Positions 1 to 5,154 of a stretch of 5,154 nucleotides of DNA are shown here, piece after piece. The DNA lies in the NCBI GenBank assembly GCA_009782025.1, contig WQUQ01000149.1, positions 1-5,154 on the forward strand, in the 5' to 3' direction. Source of the DNA: Desulfobulbus sp. Its GTDB lineage: Bacteria > Pseudomonadota > Gammaproteobacteria > Burkholderiales > Rhodocyclaceae. Every line of letters begins with the position of its first letter. The first letter of the stretch is position 1. The position numbers were made by a program, and so were the translations under genes. The notes below the pieces were generated by a model. That model was not told the DNA's origin. It worked only from the letters and a program-made list of their open reading frames with translations, and did not search any database.

Positions 1-19
1 TCCCCCGCCAAGCGGGGGA
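1..19. repeat. G/C hairpin (left unit of a double-hairpin intergenic element)
   Basis: Positions 1-8 (TCCCCCGC) and 12-19 (GCGGGGGA) are exact reverse complements around a CAA loop, giving an 8-bp stem. The stem could continue left of the window edge. No T-run follows on either strand, so it does not look like a classic intrinsic terminator. The right arm (14-23) can also pair, with one mismatch, with 31-40 of the neighbouring palindrome, so alternative folds are possible. It is probably part of a dispersed C/G-rich intergenic repeat; the repeat status is inferred from its look, since only one copy of the element is in view. Confidence 0.6.
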
Positions 20-31
20 GGGAATCTCGCT

Positions 32-55
32 CCTTCCCCCGCGCGCGGGGGAAGG
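32..55. repeat. 24-bp perfect palindrome, REP-like hairpin downstream of the SulP gene
   Basis: The arms CCTTCCCCC (32-40) and GGGGGAAGG (47-55) are perfect reverse complements, and the central GCGCGC (41-46) is itself palindromic, so the whole 24 bp is a perfect inverted repeat. On the plus strand it is followed by TTGGGATGGGGGG (56-68). The combination of a C-run/G-run hairpin with a flanking CCCCCCATCCCAA on the minus strand resembles intergenic repeats common in high-GC proteobacteria. It lies 41 bp past the stop codon of the minus-strand transporter, so it may block 3' exonuclease decay or help end transcription. No U-tract follows, so a Rho-independent terminator is not well supported. 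Confidence 0.65.
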
Positions 56-96
56 TTGGGATGGGGGGAAGTGCAACCACTTGAAGCGAAATTGCT

Positions 97-2304
97 CTAA
101 TACTCATGCAGCATGGCAATTTCGGTATCGGCGTGGCGCAGGCGCTGGGCCAGGGAGCGGGCGATGGCGGTGAGCAGGGCGATGGCGAGGCGCTTGTGTT
201 CGTCGGCGAGGAGGTTGAATTGCTCGGCGGTGAGCACGAAAAACTCGGCTTCGCTGGCGGTGACGGCATCGTTGCCGCGCGGGCGGCCGTCGAGAAAACC
301 CAGCCCGCCGAAGAAATCGCCGCGGCCATAGCTGGCGACGTGGCGCAGACGACCGCCACCGAGCGGGGCGAATATCTTGACCGCGCCGCGCCGGATCAGA
401 TAGATGGCGCCGTCCTCCTGGCCGCGTGAATAGACGGTGGCTCCGGCGGGATAGGTGACTTTTTTCAGGCGCGCTTCGAGGTCGGCCAGCGTTTCATCCT
501 TCCTTTGCTGGAACATTTCCATTTCCATCAGTTCCAGCGGCGTTTCCTGTACCGGCGTGGCCTGTCCGGTCTGGCCGAGCATCTGTTCCTCGACCCATTC
601 GATGGCGCTGTCGAGTTCGCCGAACAGGCGCACGCTTTCGGCGTTGCCGGTGACGCCGGTCTGTTCCAGAAGTTCGCGCAGATTGCGGCCATTGGGCAGG
701 TTTTTGCGGATGTCGGAGAGCAGCAGCATCGCGCCATGCTCGGTCAAGGCATCGCGCACCTGACACAGCATGTGGGCGGCCGTGACGTCGACGGACTGGA
801 CGCGGCGGAAGTCGAGAATGATGAAGCGGCGGGTTTGCAGTTCCGGGTCGAGTTCGCTGAACAATTGCTGGGTGGTACCGAAGAACAGGCTGCCTTGCAG
901 TTCAAAGATCACCGCCTGGTTGCCTTTTTCTTCGAGGATGCGGGTTTCCGCCTCGGGCCGGTGCCAGCTTGACGAGCGTTGGTTGACGTACAGCTTGCGG
1001 CGCACGACCGCGCCGCCGATCTGTTCGCGCAGAAAGAGCAGGATCGCCATCGCCACGCCGACGCCGGAGGCGGCGATGAGGCCGACGCGCAGCGCGACGA
1101 CGACCACCGTCACCACCACCGCGAAATCGAACACGGTCGATGGCGAGAGGACGAAGCGCAGCGCTTCGCGGTCGATCATGCGCACGCCGACGACGATCAG
1201 GATGCCGGCCAGCGCGGCGACCGGCAGCCAGGCGATGAAATTGCTCAAGAGCAGGGCGAAAATCAACGCCGACAGTCCTTCGACCAGGCTCGATGCGCGC
1301 GTCATCCCGCCGCTCGCCAGGTTGACCAGGGTCGGCCCCATGGTTCCCGAACCGGGCATGCCGCCGACCGACGAGGCGGCGACGTTGGCGACGCCCTGGG
1401 CGACCAGTTCGCGGTTGGAATTGTGCTGCGAGCGGGTCATCTGATCGAGCACGACGCAGGTTTTCAGCGTGTCGATCGAGAGCAGCACGGCCAGCGTCAG
1501 CGCGCTACCAAGCAGGGCGGCGATCTGTGAGAGGCGCAGGTCGCCGATGTCGCGCCAGCGAGTGACGATGGCGGCGTAATACCCCGTGCCGCCGACCCCC
1601 GGCGAGCCGACCAGCAGCGGATTGTCGGCGCTGTTGAGCAGCGCCGGATCCTGCGTCGCCAGAAGAAAATAGACGACGATACCGGCGACGATGCCGAGAA
1701 TGGTGCCCGGCGCCCGCTGCGTCAGGCGCGGGGCCAGCAGCATCGCGGCGATCGTCGCCACGCCGATGGTCACCGCCTGCCAGTTCCACTGCCAGGGCGA
1801 GATCAAGGCTTCATGCCAGGGCGTGCCGTCCGGCGCGCCGAGCAGCTTGTCGATCTGGCTGCCGATGATGATGAGGCCGACGCCGGTCAGGTAGCCGCTG
1901 ACCACCGGGTAGGGAATGTAGCGGATCAGGCGGCCGATGCCGATGACGCCGAGCAGGATCTGGAACAGGCCGGCGAGGATGCCGAGCATCAACAGCAGCA
2001 ACACGATGTCGCCGGCCGGCATGCCCTCCTCGACCAGGCCGATGGCGAAAGCGGACAGCACGGCGGCGGCGGGCGCCGAGGGGGCGCTGATGAGGCGGTC
2101 GGTGCCGCCGAGCAGGGCGGCAATCAAGCCGATCACGCTGGCGCCGACGATGCCGGCCAGCGCGCCGAGGGCGGCGTAGCCGGGAGCGATGGCGGCATAA
2201 ATGCTGACGCCGAAGGCGACGGCGGCCGGCAAGGCGACCAGCATGGCCGCCAGGCCGCCCCAGAAATCGCCGCTGAGAAAGGGTTTGTTTGCCAAGGACT
2301 GCAT
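97..2304 (-). CDS. SulP-family anion transporter with C-terminal STAS and cNMP-binding-like domains
   Basis: This encodes a 735-residue inner-membrane protein. Residues 1 to about 430 form a hydrophobic SulP (SLC26-like) core with roughly ten to fourteen membrane segments. They include the family-like stretch GGMPGSGTMGPTLVN at 314-328 and SAPSAPAAAV at 73-82. Residues about 463-575 are a STAS domain; the SpoIIAA-like site reads LDFRRVQSVDVTAA (497-510), with Thr508 where the anti-sigma antagonist has its phospho-serine. A linker of about 30 residues (576-605) leads to a cyclic-nucleotide-binding-like domain (about 606-725) with YPAGATVYSRGQ and YLIRRGAVKIF strands. Its phosphate-binding cassette reads FFGGLGFLDGRPRGNDA (664-680) and lacks the usual Glu after the first Gly. 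SulP proteins move sulfate, bicarbonate or other anions, usually with H+ or Na+; the substrate here cannot be read from sequence. The ATG at 2304 has only a weak purine-rich site (GAAAGA, minus strand, 6 nt upstream), but the N-terminus fits the family. Transcribed divergently from the MFS gene; no partner gene on its strand. Confidence 0.93.
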   Translation of the reverse strand: MQSLANKPFLSGDFWGGLAAMLVALPAAVAFGVSIYAAIAPGYAALGALAGIVGASVIGLIAALLGGTDRLISAPSAPAAAVLSAFAIGLVEEGMPAGDIVLLLLMLGILAGLFQILLGVIGIGRLIRYIPYPVVSGYLTGVGLIIIGSQIDKLLGAPDGTPWHEALISPWQWNWQAVTIGVATIAAMLLAPRLTQRAPGTILGIVAGIVVYFLLATQDPALLNSADNPLLVGSPGVGGTGYYAAIVTRWRDIGDLRLSQIAALLGSALTLAVLLSIDTLKTCVVLDQMTRSQHNSNRELVAQGVANVAASSVGGMPGSGTMGPTLVNLASGGMTRASSLVEGLSALIFALLLSNFIAWLPVAALAGILIVVGVRMIDREALRFVLSPSTVFDFAVVVTVVVVALRVGLIAASGVGVAMAILLFLREQIGGAVVRRKLYVNQRSSSWHRPEAETRILEEKGNQAVIFELQGSLFFGTTQQLFSELDPELQTRRFIILDFRRVQSVDVTAAHMLCQVRDALTEHGAMLLLSDIRKNLPNGRNLRELLEQTGVTGNAESVRLFGELDSAIEWVEEQMLGQTGQATPVQETPLELMEMEMFQQRKDETLADLEARLKKVTYPAGATVYSRGQEDGAIYLIRRGAVKIFAPLGGGRLRHVASYGRGDFFGGLGFLDGRPRGNDAVTASEAEFFVLTAEQFNLLADEHKRLAIALLTAIARSLAQRLRHADTEIAMLHEY

Positions 2305-2334
2305 GCCGGGTCTTTCGCCGATTCACATGCGCCG

Positions 2335-2340
2335 ATGGTA
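2335..2340 (-). promoter_or_regulatory. candidate -10 element for the SulP gene
   Basis: On the minus strand the sequence reads GCGTTACCATCGG, giving TACCAT as a -10 hexamer (TATAAT-like at four of six bases). Transcription would begin near 2328, leaving a leader of about 24 nt before the ATG at 2304, which is sensible. I see no good -35 hexamer at normal spacing. Placement is by pattern only. Confidence 0.3.
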
Positions 2341-2348
2341 ACGCTTCC

Positions 2349-2365
2349 GCCGCCGTCACGGCGGC
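2349..2365. promoter_or_regulatory. GC hairpin in the divergent intergenic region
   Basis: GCCGCCG (2349-2355) and CGGCGGC (2359-2365) are perfect reverse complements around a TCA loop. It lies between the two divergent promoters, upstream of the candidate -10 of either gene, so it would not be in either leader RNA if those -10 calls hold. It could be an operator-like palindrome or simply a GC-rich chance fold; no regulator is encoded nearby. Confidence 0.35.
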
Positions 2366-2410
2366 CCATTCAGCAGGGCAATTGGAGGGAAGCGCGCGGC
2401 CGCCCAAACC

Positions 2411-2419
2411 TGTTACGAT
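2411..2419 (+). promoter_or_regulatory. candidate extended -10 promoter of the MFS gene
   Basis: TGTTACGAT contains a TG one base before TACGAT, the arrangement of an extended -10 element, which can work without a strong -35. Indeed no TTGACA-like hexamer sits 16-18 bp upstream. Transcription would start near 2426, giving a leader of about 28 nt. The same GTTACRATGC string occurs before ssb. Pattern evidence only. Confidence 0.4.
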
Positions 2420-2436
2420 GCAGCCCCCACCGTAAC
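2412..2436. promoter_or_regulatory. inverted repeat GTTACG-N13-CGTAAC across the MFS promoter
   Basis: GTTACG (2412-2417) and CGTAAC (2431-2436) are exact inverted 6-mers 13 nt apart. The left half overlaps the proposed -10 of the MFS gene and the right half covers the start of the leader. A further GTAACGC at 2338-2344 repeats the right-hand copy (2432-2438) and overlaps the proposed SulP -10. Such symmetry could mark an operator, but two of the copies also coincide with -10-like sequences, which would explain them without a regulator. Confidence 0.25.
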
Positions 2437-2453
2437 GCAATCCCACAATAACA

Positions 2454-3644
2454 ATGTCCTCCCCAACCGATCGCATGAGTCCAGAGGAGCGCCGGGTTGG
2501 CGCGGCGCTGGCTTCCATTTTTGCCCTGCGCATGCTCGGGCTGTTCCTGATTTTGCCGGTGTTCGCGGCGTTTGCGCCGAGTCTGCCCGGCGGCCACGAT
2601 CTGGCTCTGGTGGGCTTGGCGATGGGCGCTTACGGGCTGACCCAGGCGCTGTTGCAGATTCCCTTCGGCATATCTTCCGACCATTGGGGGCGCAAGCCGG
2701 TGATTGTCATCGGGCTGCTGTTGTTCGTGGTCGGCAGTTTCATCGCTGCCTGGGCGCCGGACATGCACTGGATGATCGTCGGCCGCGTGGTGCAGGGCGC
2801 CGGCGCGATTTCGGGGGCGGTCACGGCGCTGGCCGCCGATTTGACGCGCGAGGAGCACCGCACCAAGGTGATGGCCATGATCGGCTCGTCGATCGGTCTC
2901 GTTTTCGCTCTGTCGCTGGTTGCCGCGCCGCTGCTCTACGGCTGGATCGGCATGAGCGGGCTGTTTTCGCTGACCGGCACGCTGGCGCTGCTGGCGATTG
3001 CCGTGCTGCTCTGGGTGGTGCCGACGCCGCCGCGCCCGCCGGCGCCGGTTCGCCTGCCCCTGCGCCGGGTGCTGGCCGAGCGCGAATTGCTCAAGCTCAA
3101 TCTCGGCATCGGCTTTCTGCACATGATTCAGATGGCGATGTTCGTGGTTCTGCCGCGGGCGTTGATCGACTACGGCGGCCTGGCGACGCCGGAGCACTGG
3201 AAGGTGTATCTGCCGGCGGTGCTGGCTTCCTTCGTCGTCATGGTGCCGGCGATCATCGCCGCCGAGAAGAAGGACCGCATGCGCCTGGTGTTCCGCGCCG
3301 CCGTCGCGCTGATCGTCGTCGTCCAGCTTGGCCTGTACCTGTTCGGCCATAGCCTGACCGGGCTGGCTTTATGTCTGCTGCTGTTCTTCGTCGCCTTCAA
3401 CATTCTGGAGGCGACGCTGCCCTCGCTGGTGTCGCGCGCCGCGCCGCCCGAGGCCAAGGGCGCGGCGCTCGGGGTGTACAACACGACCCAGGCCATCGGC
3501 CTCTTTCTCGGCGGCGCGGCGGGCGGCCTGATCGCCCGGCACTGGGGCGGCGGCGCGGTGTTCGCCGTCTGCGCCTGCCTGGCCCTCGTCTGGCTGGCGG
3601 TCACTGGAACCATGCGCTTCTCCCGGCGGCAAGCGGCGGCCTGA
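2454..3644 (+). CDS. MFS transporter, YajR-like, short form without C-terminal domain
   Basis: This is a 396-residue major facilitator superfamily protein of the inner membrane, expected to have 12 membrane helices. The N-terminal half carries [15 protein letters not shown] (23-37) and [13 protein letters not shown] (60-72). MFS motif A is [11 protein letters not shown] (72-82), between helices 2 and 3, and a motif-B-like [13 protein letters not shown] (111-123) follows. [11 protein letters not shown] (128-138) and [13 protein letters not shown] (144-156) also match the YajR-type drug:H+ antiporter group. A proline-rich cytoplasmic loop (190-202) separates the halves. E. coli YajR is longer (about 454 residues) because of a C-terminal cytoplasmic domain; this protein ends soon after helix 12 with RFSRRQAAA, so that domain is absent. 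The substrate is unknown; export of a drug or metabolite driven by protons is the likely class. The ATG at 2454 lacks a clear Shine-Dalgarno site, and the in-frame ATG at 2475 (Met8) is an alternative with no better site. It sits 110 bp upstream of ssb on the same strand. Confidence 0.9.
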   Translation: MSSPTDRMSPEERRVGAALASIFALRMLGLFLILPVFAAFAPSLPGGHDLALVGLAMGAYGLTQALLQIPFGISSDHWGRKPVIVIGLLLFVVGSFIAAWAPDMHWMIVGRVVQGAGAISGAVTALAADLTREEHRTKVMAMIGSSIGLVFALSLVAAPLLYGWIGMSGLFSLTGTLALLAIAVLLWVVPTPPRPPAPVRLPLRRVLAERELLKLNLGIGFLHMIQMAMFVVLPRALIDYGGLATPEHWKVYLPAVLASFVVMVPAIIAAEKKDRMRLVFRAAVALIVVVQLGLYLFGHSLTGLALCLLLFFVAFNILEATLPSLVSRAAPPEAKGAALGVYNTTQAIGLFLGGAAGGLIARHWGGGAVFAVCACLALVWLAVTGTMRFSRRQAAA

Positions 3645-3649
3645 ATCCA

Positions 3650-3663
3650 CCCGACGGGTCGGG
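3650..3663. terminator. small hairpin after the MFS stop codon, weak terminator candidate
   Basis: CCCGA (3650-3654) pairs with TCGGG (3659-3663) just five bases past the MFS stop codon. The stem is short and GC-rich and is followed by GGCGATGCGG rather than a T-run, so read-through into ssb is likely. Listed because of its position. Confidence 0.2.
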
Positions 3664-3690
3664 GCGATGCGGGCGGCGCGCCATCCCGGT

Positions 3691-3696
3691 TACAAT
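3691..3696 (+). promoter_or_regulatory. candidate -10 element of ssb
   Basis: TACAAT, five of six matches to the -10 consensus, lies within GGTTACAATGCGCC. A start near 3703 would give a leader of about 52 nt. No convincing -35 hexamer is present 16-18 bp upstream (the bases there are GC-rich). It supports ssb having its own promoter in addition to any read-through from the MFS gene. No LexA-box-like CTGT-N8-ACAG sequence is seen next to it. Confidence 0.45.
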
Positions 3697-3740
3697 GCGC
3701 CTTTGCATTCGGGCGCTGGTTATCCAGCACGGACAAGACA

Positions 3741-3746
3741 AAGGAG
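3741..3746 (+). promoter_or_regulatory. strong Shine-Dalgarno site of ssb
   Basis: AAGGAG sits eight bases before the ATG at 3755 and is the best ribosome binding site in the window. It fixes the ssb start even though the reading frame stays open far upstream into the MFS gene. Confidence 0.85.
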
Positions 3747-3754
3747 ATACAGAC

Positions 3755-4213
3755 ATGGCATCAGTCAACAAGGTGATTCTCGTCGGCAACCTCGGCGCCG
3801 ACCCGGAAACCCGCTACACGGCCAGCGGCGATGCCGTCTGCAACATCCGCATGGCGACGACGGAAAGCTGGAAGGACAAGCAGAGCGGCGAGAAGCGCGA
3901 AATCACCGAGTGGCATCGCGTGGTGTTCTACCGCAAGCTGGCGGAAATCGCCGGCCAGTATTTGAAGAAAGGCTCCTCGGTCTATATCGAGGGCCGCATC
4001 AAGACCCGCAAGTGGCAGGACAAGGACGGTCAGGACCGCTACACCACCGAAATCGAGGCCACCGAAATGCAGATGCTCGGCGGCCGCCAGGGCGCGGGCG
4101 CGCCGGCTTCCGGCGGCGGCGGCTACGATGAGCCGAGCGACTACGCGCCGGCGCCGCCGAAGAACAAGCCGAAGCCGGCCTTCGACGATCTGGGCGACGA
4201 CATCCCGTTCTGA
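3755..4213 (+). CDS. ssb: single-stranded DNA-binding protein
   Basis: This 152-residue cytoplasmic protein binds and protects single-stranded DNA in replication, recombination and repair, and recruits partner enzymes through its C-terminal tip. Residues 1 to about 108 form the OB fold, opening with [20 protein letters not shown]. They carry the aromatic DNA-contact positions Trp40, Trp53, Phe58 and Trp87, one off E. coli Trp54 and Trp88 because of a one-residue deletion. Residues 109-143 are a Gly/Pro/Ala/Lys-rich disordered linker, shorter than in E. coli (about 178 residues in total). The tip DDLGDDIPF (144-152) is the conserved acidic peptide that docks on partners such as exonuclease I, RecO, PriA and the chi subunit of polymerase III. 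All key elements are intact, so this is the housekeeping copy or fully able to act as one. The frame is open upstream but the strong AAGGAG and the family N-terminus fix the start at 3755. It follows the MFS gene on the same strand. Confidence 0.98.
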   Translation: MASVNKVILVGNLGADPETRYTASGDAVCNIRMATTESWKDKQSGEKREITEWHRVVFYRKLAEIAGQYLKKGSSVYIEGRIKTRKWQDKDGQDRYTTEIEATEMQMLGGRQGAGAPASGGGGYDEPSDYAPAPPKNKPKPAFDDLGDDIPF

Positions 4214-4220
4214 TCCAGGC

Positions 4221-4238
4221 CCCGCCCGGCGTGGCGGG
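4221..4238. terminator. hairpin after ssb, possible terminator
   Basis: CCCGCC (4221-4226) and GGCGGG (4233-4238) form a perfect 6-bp GC stem with a 6-nt loop, starting seven bases past the ssb stop codon. The plus-strand sequence after it, ATTCATCCATTCTCG, is richer in T than its surroundings but has no true T-run. It may weaken rather than stop transcription into the HDOD gene. Confidence 0.4.
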
Positions 4239-4255
4239 ATTCATCCATTCTCGTC

Positions 4256-4265
4256 GTTCATGAAC
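4256..4265. other. 10-bp palindrome GTTCATGAAC before the HDOD gene
   Basis: GTTCATGAAC is a perfect 10-bp inverted repeat located 11 bases before the HDOD start codon, inside the ribosome-binding region. It could be a small operator or a chance palindrome; nothing else in the window repeats it. Confidence 0.2.
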
Positions 4266-4276
4266 AGCAGCGGATC

Positions 4277-5128
4277 ATGGCCAACTATTTCACCTTCAAG
4301 GTTCTCGAAGACATCGCCCGCGATCTTTCGGGCAAGGAAATCACCTTCCCGACCTTTCTCGACATTACCTACCGGGTTCGCGCCGCGCTCAAGGATCCCA
4401 ATCTGAATATCGAGCAACTGGCCAAGCTGGTCGGGGCCGAGCCGCTGATGAGCGCCAAGATCATCCGCATGGCCAACTCGGTGGCGCTCAACCCCTCGGG
4501 CCGCGAAGTCGCCGATGTCAAGAACGCCATCGTCCGCGTCGGCATGGAGGCGGTACGCACGGTGTCCTTCGCCGTGGCCATGGAACAACTGCTCAAACAA
4601 AAGCAGATGAAGCCCTTCGCGGCCATTTGCCAGCGGCTGTGGGAACACACGTCGTATGTCGCCGCGCTGTGCCGGGTACTGGCCCGGAGACTGACCAAGG
4701 TCAATGGCGACGAGGCCATGTTCGCCGGCCTGGTCCATGACCTCGGCGTTTTCTACCTGCTGTCGCGCGCCGCCAGCCTCCCCGAACTGGCCGCCGACCC
4801 GGTCGAACTGCACGGGCTGCTGATCGGCTGGCACGACAACATCGGCCACGCCCTGCTGTCGGCCCTCGGCTCGCCGGAACCGGTGCTGGTCGCCGTGCAG
4901 GAACATGAAAACGAGCGGGCGATCAGAACCATCGCCACGCTCCCGGACGTGCTCTATGTCGCCAACAAGATCGCCAACCACGGCGGCTTCGCCTGGCGCG
5001 ACCCGGAACTCGACGGCGTCGTCGATACCACCGTGCTCGACGCCCTGTTCGACGCCCAGACCCTGACCGCGATCATCGACGAGTCGCAGGAAGAAGTGCG
5101 CTCGCTGAAAGCCGCGCTCAGCGGCTAG
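4277..5128 (+). CDS. HDOD-domain protein, stand-alone, probable signalling/regulatory role
   Basis: This encodes a 283-residue soluble protein with an HDOD domain over about residues 18-230. It shows an N-terminal helical region with LPS-like FPTFLDITYRV (24-34), IEQLAKLVGAEPLMSAKIIRMANS (from 45), then the HD-type core. Metal-site residues visible are His124 (WEHTS), His154-Asp155 (GLVHDLG), His186 (WHDNIG) and His210 (QEHEN); the place where HD hydrolases keep a last Asp reads VAN with Asn230. HDOD domains are related to HD phosphohydrolases but most are thought to act by binding rather than catalysis. They often occur in chemotaxis, cyclic-di-GMP and stress-signalling proteins. No GGDEF, EAL, receiver or DNA-binding domain is attached, so its partner must be supplied in trans. 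The ATG at 4277 has only a weak ribosome site (AGCGGA-like). It lies 63 bp after ssb, with a hairpin between, and could be partly co-transcribed. No known symbol fits; function is unknown beyond the family. Confidence 0.9.
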   Translation: MANYFTFKVLEDIARDLSGKEITFPTFLDITYRVRAALKDPNLNIEQLAKLVGAEPLMSAKIIRMANSVALNPSGREVADVKNAIVRVGMEAVRTVSFAVAMEQLLKQKQMKPFAAICQRLWEHTSYVAALCRVLARRLTKVNGDEAMFAGLVHDLGVFYLLSRAASLPELAADPVELHGLLIGWHDNIGHALLSALGSPEPVLVAVQEHENERAIRTIATLPDVLYVANKIANHGGFAWRDPELDGVVDTTVLDALFDAQTLTAIIDESQEEVRSLKAALSG

Positions 5129-5136
5129 GGTTCTGC

Positions 5137-5154
5137 ATGGCATATTCCATTTCT
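5137..5154 (+). CDS. possible start of a further gene, cut by the window edge
   Basis: An ATG at 5137 opens a frame reading MAYSIS to the window end. It follows the HDOD stop codon by only eight bases and is preceded by AGGG (5127-5130), six bases upstream, which is a usable ribosome binding site. The tight spacing suggests translational coupling with the HDOD gene, hence a linked function. Six codons are too few to name a product or to be sure the gene is real. Confidence 0.4.

Noticed and set aside
32..55. Rho-independent terminator for the SulP gene
   Set aside because: The stem is strong, but neither strand has a run of T residues after it, so I describe it as a repeat/hairpin and not as an intrinsic terminator.
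1070..1135. Short tandem-like GACGACGACCACCGTCACCACC stretches in the SulP gene
   Set aside because: They encode the valine-rich membrane helix around residues 396-404 (VVVTVVVVAL); the repetition follows from the amino-acid composition and is not an independent repeat.
2410..2423. LexA (SOS) box before the MFS gene, CTGTTACGATGCAG
   Set aside because: The CTG and CAG halves are 8 nt apart; a LexA box of the CTGT-N8-ACAG type needs 10 nt between them, and the outer T/A positions do not match.
1811..2533. A 240-codon minus-strand frame spanning the divergent intergenic region and the SulP 5' end
   Set aside because: It overlaps the SulP gene in another frame and the product is Arg-rich without domains; it is explained by GC-biased codon structure.
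2370..3350. A 326-codon open frame on the minus strand opposite the MFS gene
   Set aside because: The translation is a low-complexity Arg/Gln/His/Asp-rich chain with no family resemblance; the plus strand encodes a full MFS transporter over the same bases.
3371..3754. N-terminal extension of ssb upstream into the MFS gene
   Set aside because: The frame is open, but the SSB family starts at MASVNKV, a strong AAGGAG precedes the ATG at 3755, and the extension is a shadow of the MFS coding region.
4241..5143. A 300-codon open frame on the minus strand opposite the HDOD gene
   Set aside because: Its product is rich in Gly, Gln, His, Arg and Asp with no recognisable domain, as expected from the complement of high-GC coding DNA, while the plus frame gives a clear HDOD protein.

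Overview
The window is high-GC DNA, almost fully coding, and reads as ordinary chromosome of a betaproteobacterium, most likely a Rhodocyclales/Azonexaceae-type organism (Dechloromonas, Azonexus, Propionivibrio or a relative). That placement is an inference. It rests on the betaproteobacterial look of the SSB protein, on an MFS gene directly upstream of ssb, on a stand-alone HDOD protein, and on a C/G-rich hairpin repeat of a type scattered through such genomes. No mobile-element gene, CRISPR array, tRNA or rRNA gene is visible.

Layout. Positions 1-66 hold two G/C hairpins, one a 24-bp perfect palindrome, just past the 3' end of the first gene. Positions 97-2304 (minus strand) encode a 735-residue SulP-family anion transporter with a C-terminal STAS domain and then a cyclic-nucleotide-binding-like domain. 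A 149-bp divergent intergenic region (2305-2453) carries plausible -10 elements for both directions, a strong small hairpin and short GTAACG repeats. Positions 2454-3644 (plus) encode an MFS transporter of the YajR-like type. A 110-bp gap with a good ribosome binding site and a promoter-like TACAAT leads to ssb (3755-4213). After a 63-bp gap with a hairpin comes an HDOD-domain protein (4277-5128). A likely start of another plus-strand gene lies at the right edge (5137 onward).

How the genes relate. The plus-strand genes MFS, ssb and HDOD are co-oriented and closely spaced and could share transcripts, but ssb seems to have its own promoter. Functionally they are a mixed set: a drug/solute exporter, an essential DNA-replication and repair protein, and a signalling or regulatory protein. 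The SulP gene is transcribed away from them. From memory, the usual partner divergent from this MFS-ssb pair in betaproteobacteria is uvrA, so SulP may be an insertion or local rearrangement at a conserved junction.

I find no undescribed multi-gene system here. The most interesting single item is the SulP-STAS-cNMP fusion. Its phosphate-binding cassette lacks the glutamate that normally contacts the cyclic nucleotide ribose, so the domain may sense something else or only act structurally.
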